A stretch of 64,000 nt of DNA. Source: JBKECP01 sp047974765. GTDB taxonomy: Bacteria; Pseudomonadota; Gammaproteobacteria; Pseudomonadales; Halieaceae. The notes below the pieces were generated by a model. The model was not told where the DNA came from. It ran no database searches and worked only from the letters and a program-made list of their open reading frames with translations. The position numbers and the translations under genes are program-made. The DNA is taken from the NCBI GenBank assembly GCA_047974765.1, contig JBKECP010000045.1, positions 7,877 to 71,876 of the forward strand. The letters run 5' to 3'. Positions 61,247 to 64,000 of this stretch are shown piece by piece; position 1 is the stretch's first letter; every line of letters starts with the position of its first letter.

Positions 61247-64000
61247 ATGGTCAACCAGCACCCCGAACAAAAAGCCCGCGATGCGATCGACGCCCAACTA
61301 GCCCAGGCCGGCTGGGTGGTGCAGGGCAACAAAAAAATCGACTTCGCCGCCGGTCCGGGTGTGGCTGTGCGCGAATACCAGACCGACGTCGGGCCGGCGG
61401 ACTATGTATTGTTCGTCGACAAGCAGGCCGTGGGCGTGATCGAAGCCAAGCCCGAGAGCTGGGGCGAAAAACTGACCACAGCGGAAGATCAGTCCCAGGG
61501 CTACGCCAACGCCACCCTGAAATGGGTCAACAACCGCCAGCCGCTGCGCTTCGTCTGCGAGAGCACCGGCGTTATCACCCGCTTTACCGATGCGGCAGAC
61601 CCCAACCCGCGTTCCCGCGAAATATTCAACTTCCCCCGCCCGGACACACTCAAAAAGTGCCTGGCAGACAGCACCAGCCTGCGCGGCCGCCTGCAACAAC
61701 TGCCAGCGCTGGACCCAGACGGCCTGCGCGCCTGCCAGGTCAACGCCATCAGCAATCTGGAAGCCTCCTTCAAGCAGGACAAACCCCGCGCCCTGATCCA
61801 GATGGCCACCGGCGCCGGCAAAACCTTTACCGCCATCAGCGCCAGCTATCGCCTGCTCAAGGAACCCGTTGGCGTCAGCCGCATCCTGTTTCTGGTGGAC
61901 ACCAAAAACCTTGGCGAACAGGCCGAGCAGGAATTCATGAGCTTCGTGCCCCGCGACGACAACCGCAAGTTCACCGAGCTCTACACCGTGCAGCGCCTGA
62001 AAAGCCAGTACATCGCCAGCGATGCGCAAATCACCATCAGCACCATTCAGCGCATGTACTCCATACTCAAGGACGAACCGCTGGATGAGGCAGCCGAAGA
62101 AGGCAACCCCGCCGAGCAAATAACCCGGCCCAAAACGCCTCTGCCGGTGGTCTACAACGAGAAAATTCCGCCGGAGTTTTTCGACGTGATCATCATCGAC
62201 GAATGCCACCGCTCCATCTACAACCTGTGGCGGCAGGTGCTGGAATACTTCGACGCCTACCTGGTGGGCCTGACCGCCACCCCCGACGGGCGCACCTACG
62301 GCTTTTTCCGCAAGAACGTGGTCAGCGAATACAGCCACGAAAAAGCCGTTGCCGACGGCGTCAACGTGGGCAATGAAATCTTCCTGATCGAAACCGAAAA
62401 AAGCCGGCAGGGCGGCACCATCAGCGCCCGGCAGCAGGTGGAGCGGCGCGAGCGCACCACACGCAAAAAACGCTGGGAACAACAGGACGAGGACGAACAC
62501 TACAGCGCCAGACAACTGGACCGGGATATCGTCAACCCGGACCAGATTCGCACCGTTATTCGCGCCTTCAGGGATTCACTGCCAACCATCTTCCCCGGCC
62601 GCGAGCGCAAAGGCGGGAGCCAGGGCGACAGCCAATACGAAGTGCCCAAAACCCTGATTTTTGCCAAAACCGACAGCCACGCCGACGACATTATCCAGAC
62701 CGTGCGCGAGGAATTTGGCGAGAGCAACCGCTTCTGCAAAAAGGTCACCTACCGCGCCGCCAAAGACAAACTGGACAGCGACGGCAAGCTTGTCGAGCAA
62801 GGCGAAGACCCCAAATCCGTGCTGGCCCAGTTTCGCAACGACTACTACCCGCGCATTGCCGTGACCGTGGATATGATCGCCACCGGCACCGACGTGCGAC
62901 CGCTGGAATGCCTGCTGTTTATGCGCGACGTAAAGAGCAAAAACTACTTCGAGCAGATGAAGGGCCGCGGCACCCGCACCCTGGACAAGGACGGCCTGCA
63001 AAAGGTCAGCCCCTCGGCCCCCAGCGCCAAAACCCACTATGTGATCGTCGATGCCATCGGCGTTACCCGCTCGCTGAAAACCGCCAGCCAGCCGCTGATT
63101 ACTAAACCCTCGGTACCACTGAAGGACCTGGCCATGGGCGTGATGATGGGCGCCAGCGACAGCGACACCGTGTCCTCACTGGCCGCTCGGCTGGCCCGGC
63201 TCGACAAACAACTGGACGACAAGGAGCGCGCCCGCATCGCCGACAAGGCCGACGGCAAACCGCTGCTGCTGATCGTCGGTGAACTGTTCAACGCCATCGA
63301 CGGTGACCGGGTGGAGCAGAAGGCCCTGGAGCTCACCGGCCTGCCCGCCGGCTCAGACCCCGGCGACAGCGCCCGCGATCAGGCCCAGCAGATGCTGGTG
63401 GGTGACGTGGCCAGCGTATTCAACGGCGAGCTGATCGAGTTGATCGACAGCATTCGCCGGGACAAGGAGCAAACCATCGTCCACGAAGATCTGGACGAGC
63501 TGCTCAAGGCCGAATGGGCCGGCGAAAGCAGCGACAACGCCAAAGCCCTGACCCAGGAATTTGCCGACTATCTGCAAGAGCAGGCGGACAGCATCGAAGC
63601 CCTGAGCATCTACTTCAACATCCCCGCCCGCCGCGCAGAAGTCACCTACCCGCAACTCAGGGCCCTGCTGGACACCCTCAAACAACAGCGCCCCAAACTG
63701 GCGCCACTGCGGGTCTGGCAGGCTTACGCTCACCTGGATAAGCACCAGGGCGAAAACCCCATCAGCGAACTGACCGCGCTGATGGCCCTGCTGCGCCGGG
63801 TCTGTGGCATGGACAGTAAAATCACCCCCTTTGCCAGCACCGTAAGAAAGAACTTCCAGCGCTGGATTCTCGACTACCACGCCGGCGGCTCGGACAAATT
63901 CAACGAACAGCAAATGACCTGGCTACACCTGATCCGCGACCATATCGCCAGCTCCTGCCATATCGAACGGGACGATCTGGAGATGGCGCCCTTTGATGGC
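61247..64000 (+). CDS. hsdR: Type I restriction enzyme R subunit (EcoEI-like HsdR), partial
   Basis: 918 codons to the right edge, no stop. DNA translocase/nuclease of type I restriction. N-terminal nuclease: ADYVLFVDKQAVGVIEAK with the D-x(n)-E-x-K pattern near residues 50-67. Helicase: Walker A MATGAGKTF near 185, DEAH-box variant DECHRS near 320, TATP near 346, and motif VI region FEQMKGRGTRT near 570. C-terminal EcoEI_R-like region follows. ATG 61247 with GGGATGGA upstream. hsdM and hsdS are not in the window. High G+C like the adjacent ilvD 3' part. Confidence 0.93.
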   Translation, partial: MVNQHPEQKARDAIDAQLAQAGWVVQGNKKIDFAAGPGVAVREYQTDVGPADYVLFVDKQAVGVIEAKPESWGEKLTTAEDQSQGYANATLKWVNNRQPLRFVCESTGVITRFTDAADPNPRSREIFNFPRPDTLKKCLADSTSLRGRLQQLPALDPDGLRACQVNAISNLEASFKQDKPRALIQMATGAGKTFTAISASYRLLKEPVGVSRILFLVDTKNLGEQAEQEFMSFVPRDDNRKFTELYTVQRLKSQYIASDAQITISTIQRMYSILKDEPLDEAAEEGNPAEQITRPKTPLPVVYNEKIPPEFFDVIIIDECHRSIYNLWRQVLEYFDAYLVGLTATPDGRTYGFFRKNVVSEYSHEKAVADGVNVGNEIFLIETEKSRQGGTISARQQVERRERTTRKKRWEQQDEDEHYSARQLDRDIVNPDQIRTVIRAFRDSLPTIFPGRERKGGSQGDSQYEVPKTLIFAKTDSHADDIIQTVREEFGESNRFCKKVTYRAAKDKLDSDGKLVEQGEDPKSVLAQFRNDYYPRIAVTVDMIATGTDVRPLECLLFMRDVKSKNYFEQMKGRGTRTLDKDGLQKVSPSAPSAKTHYVIVDAIGVTRSLKTASQPLITKPSVPLKDLAMGVMMGASDSDTVSSLAARLARLDKQLDDKERARIADKADGKPLLLIVGELFNAIDGDRVEQKALELTGLPAGSDPGDSARDQAQQMLVGDVASVFNGELIELIDSIRRDKEQTIVHEDLDELLKAEWAGESSDNAKALTQEFADYLQEQADSIEALSIYFNIPARRAEVTYPQLRALLDTLKQQRPKLAPLRVWQAYAHLDKHQGENPISELTALMALLRRVCGMDSKITPFASTVRKNFQRWILDYHAGGSDKFNEQQMTWLHLIRDHIASSCHIERDDLEMAPFDG

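Overview
The window looks like chromosomal DNA of a marine-type gammaproteobacterium. Most of it is near 53% G+C by spot counts, genes are densely packed on both strands, and the gene set (PlsB/GpsA lipid synthesis, RdgC, SelO, YceI, polyamine catabolism, several acyl-CoA dehydrogenases) fits an aerobic heterotroph. A Cellvibrionales/Spongiibacteraceae-like source is my inference; no rRNA or species marker is present. One tRNA-Val(GAC) is found. I see no CRISPR array, prophage or complete insertion sequence.

Layout. 0-10 kb (all minus strand): a left-truncated polyphosphate kinase 2, a DUF2891 protein, an overlapping copper/silver efflux operon (small Met/His/Cys-rich protein, cusC, cusB, cusA) and an acyl-CoA dehydrogenase. 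10-15 kb: two divergent secreted proteins with similar C-terminal anchor segments. 15-21 kb: SelO, a single-chain PyrD-PyrK fusion, NhaA, an SDR, a structured non-coding stretch and tRNA-Val. 21-29 kb (minus strand): PP2C phosphatase, HATPase kinase, STAS protein, ECF sigma factor, membrane anti-sigma-like protein and PrsW-like protease in one run, behind two GT-C-type membrane proteins. 29-35.4 kb: HAD-PlsC fusion, PlsB, GpsA and an M48 lipoprotein. 35.5-45.4 kb: alpha/beta hydrolase, glutaryl-CoA dehydrogenase, and a polyamine/amino-acid neighbourhood (gamma-glutamylpolyamine synthetase-like, class III aminotransferase, SDR, Lrp regulator, class V PLP enzyme, small K+ channel-like protein, GNAT acetyltransferase). 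45.4-57.9 kb: a palindromic MITE-like element, RdgC, GloA, a second partner-switching pair, a glutamine amidotransferase, a frameshifted lipoprotein, PAP2, a glycosyltransferase, an octahaem cytochrome-HEAT-TPR protein, YceI and a GFA-fold protein. 57.9-59.2 kb: an AT-rich patch with an orphan membrane protein. 59.2-64 kb: ilvD and a right-truncated type I restriction HsdR, with a sharp rise in G+C inside ilvD.

The strongest candidate for something new is the six-gene minus-strand array at 21.2-25.3 kb. It joins an Rsb-type partner-switching cascade to an ECF sigma/anti-sigma pair and a PrsW-type site-1 protease, so one sigma factor could be gated both by cytoplasmic phosphorylation and by membrane proteolysis. 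A second partner-switching pair (47.2-49.9 kb) has a receptor, phosphatase and kinase fused in one chain. Dispersed non-coding elements are the other notable feature: a family of short hairpins, a 168-bp repeat in two copies (one supplies the last codons of a hydrolase gene), and a 173-bp palindromic element that supplies the rdgC stop codon.
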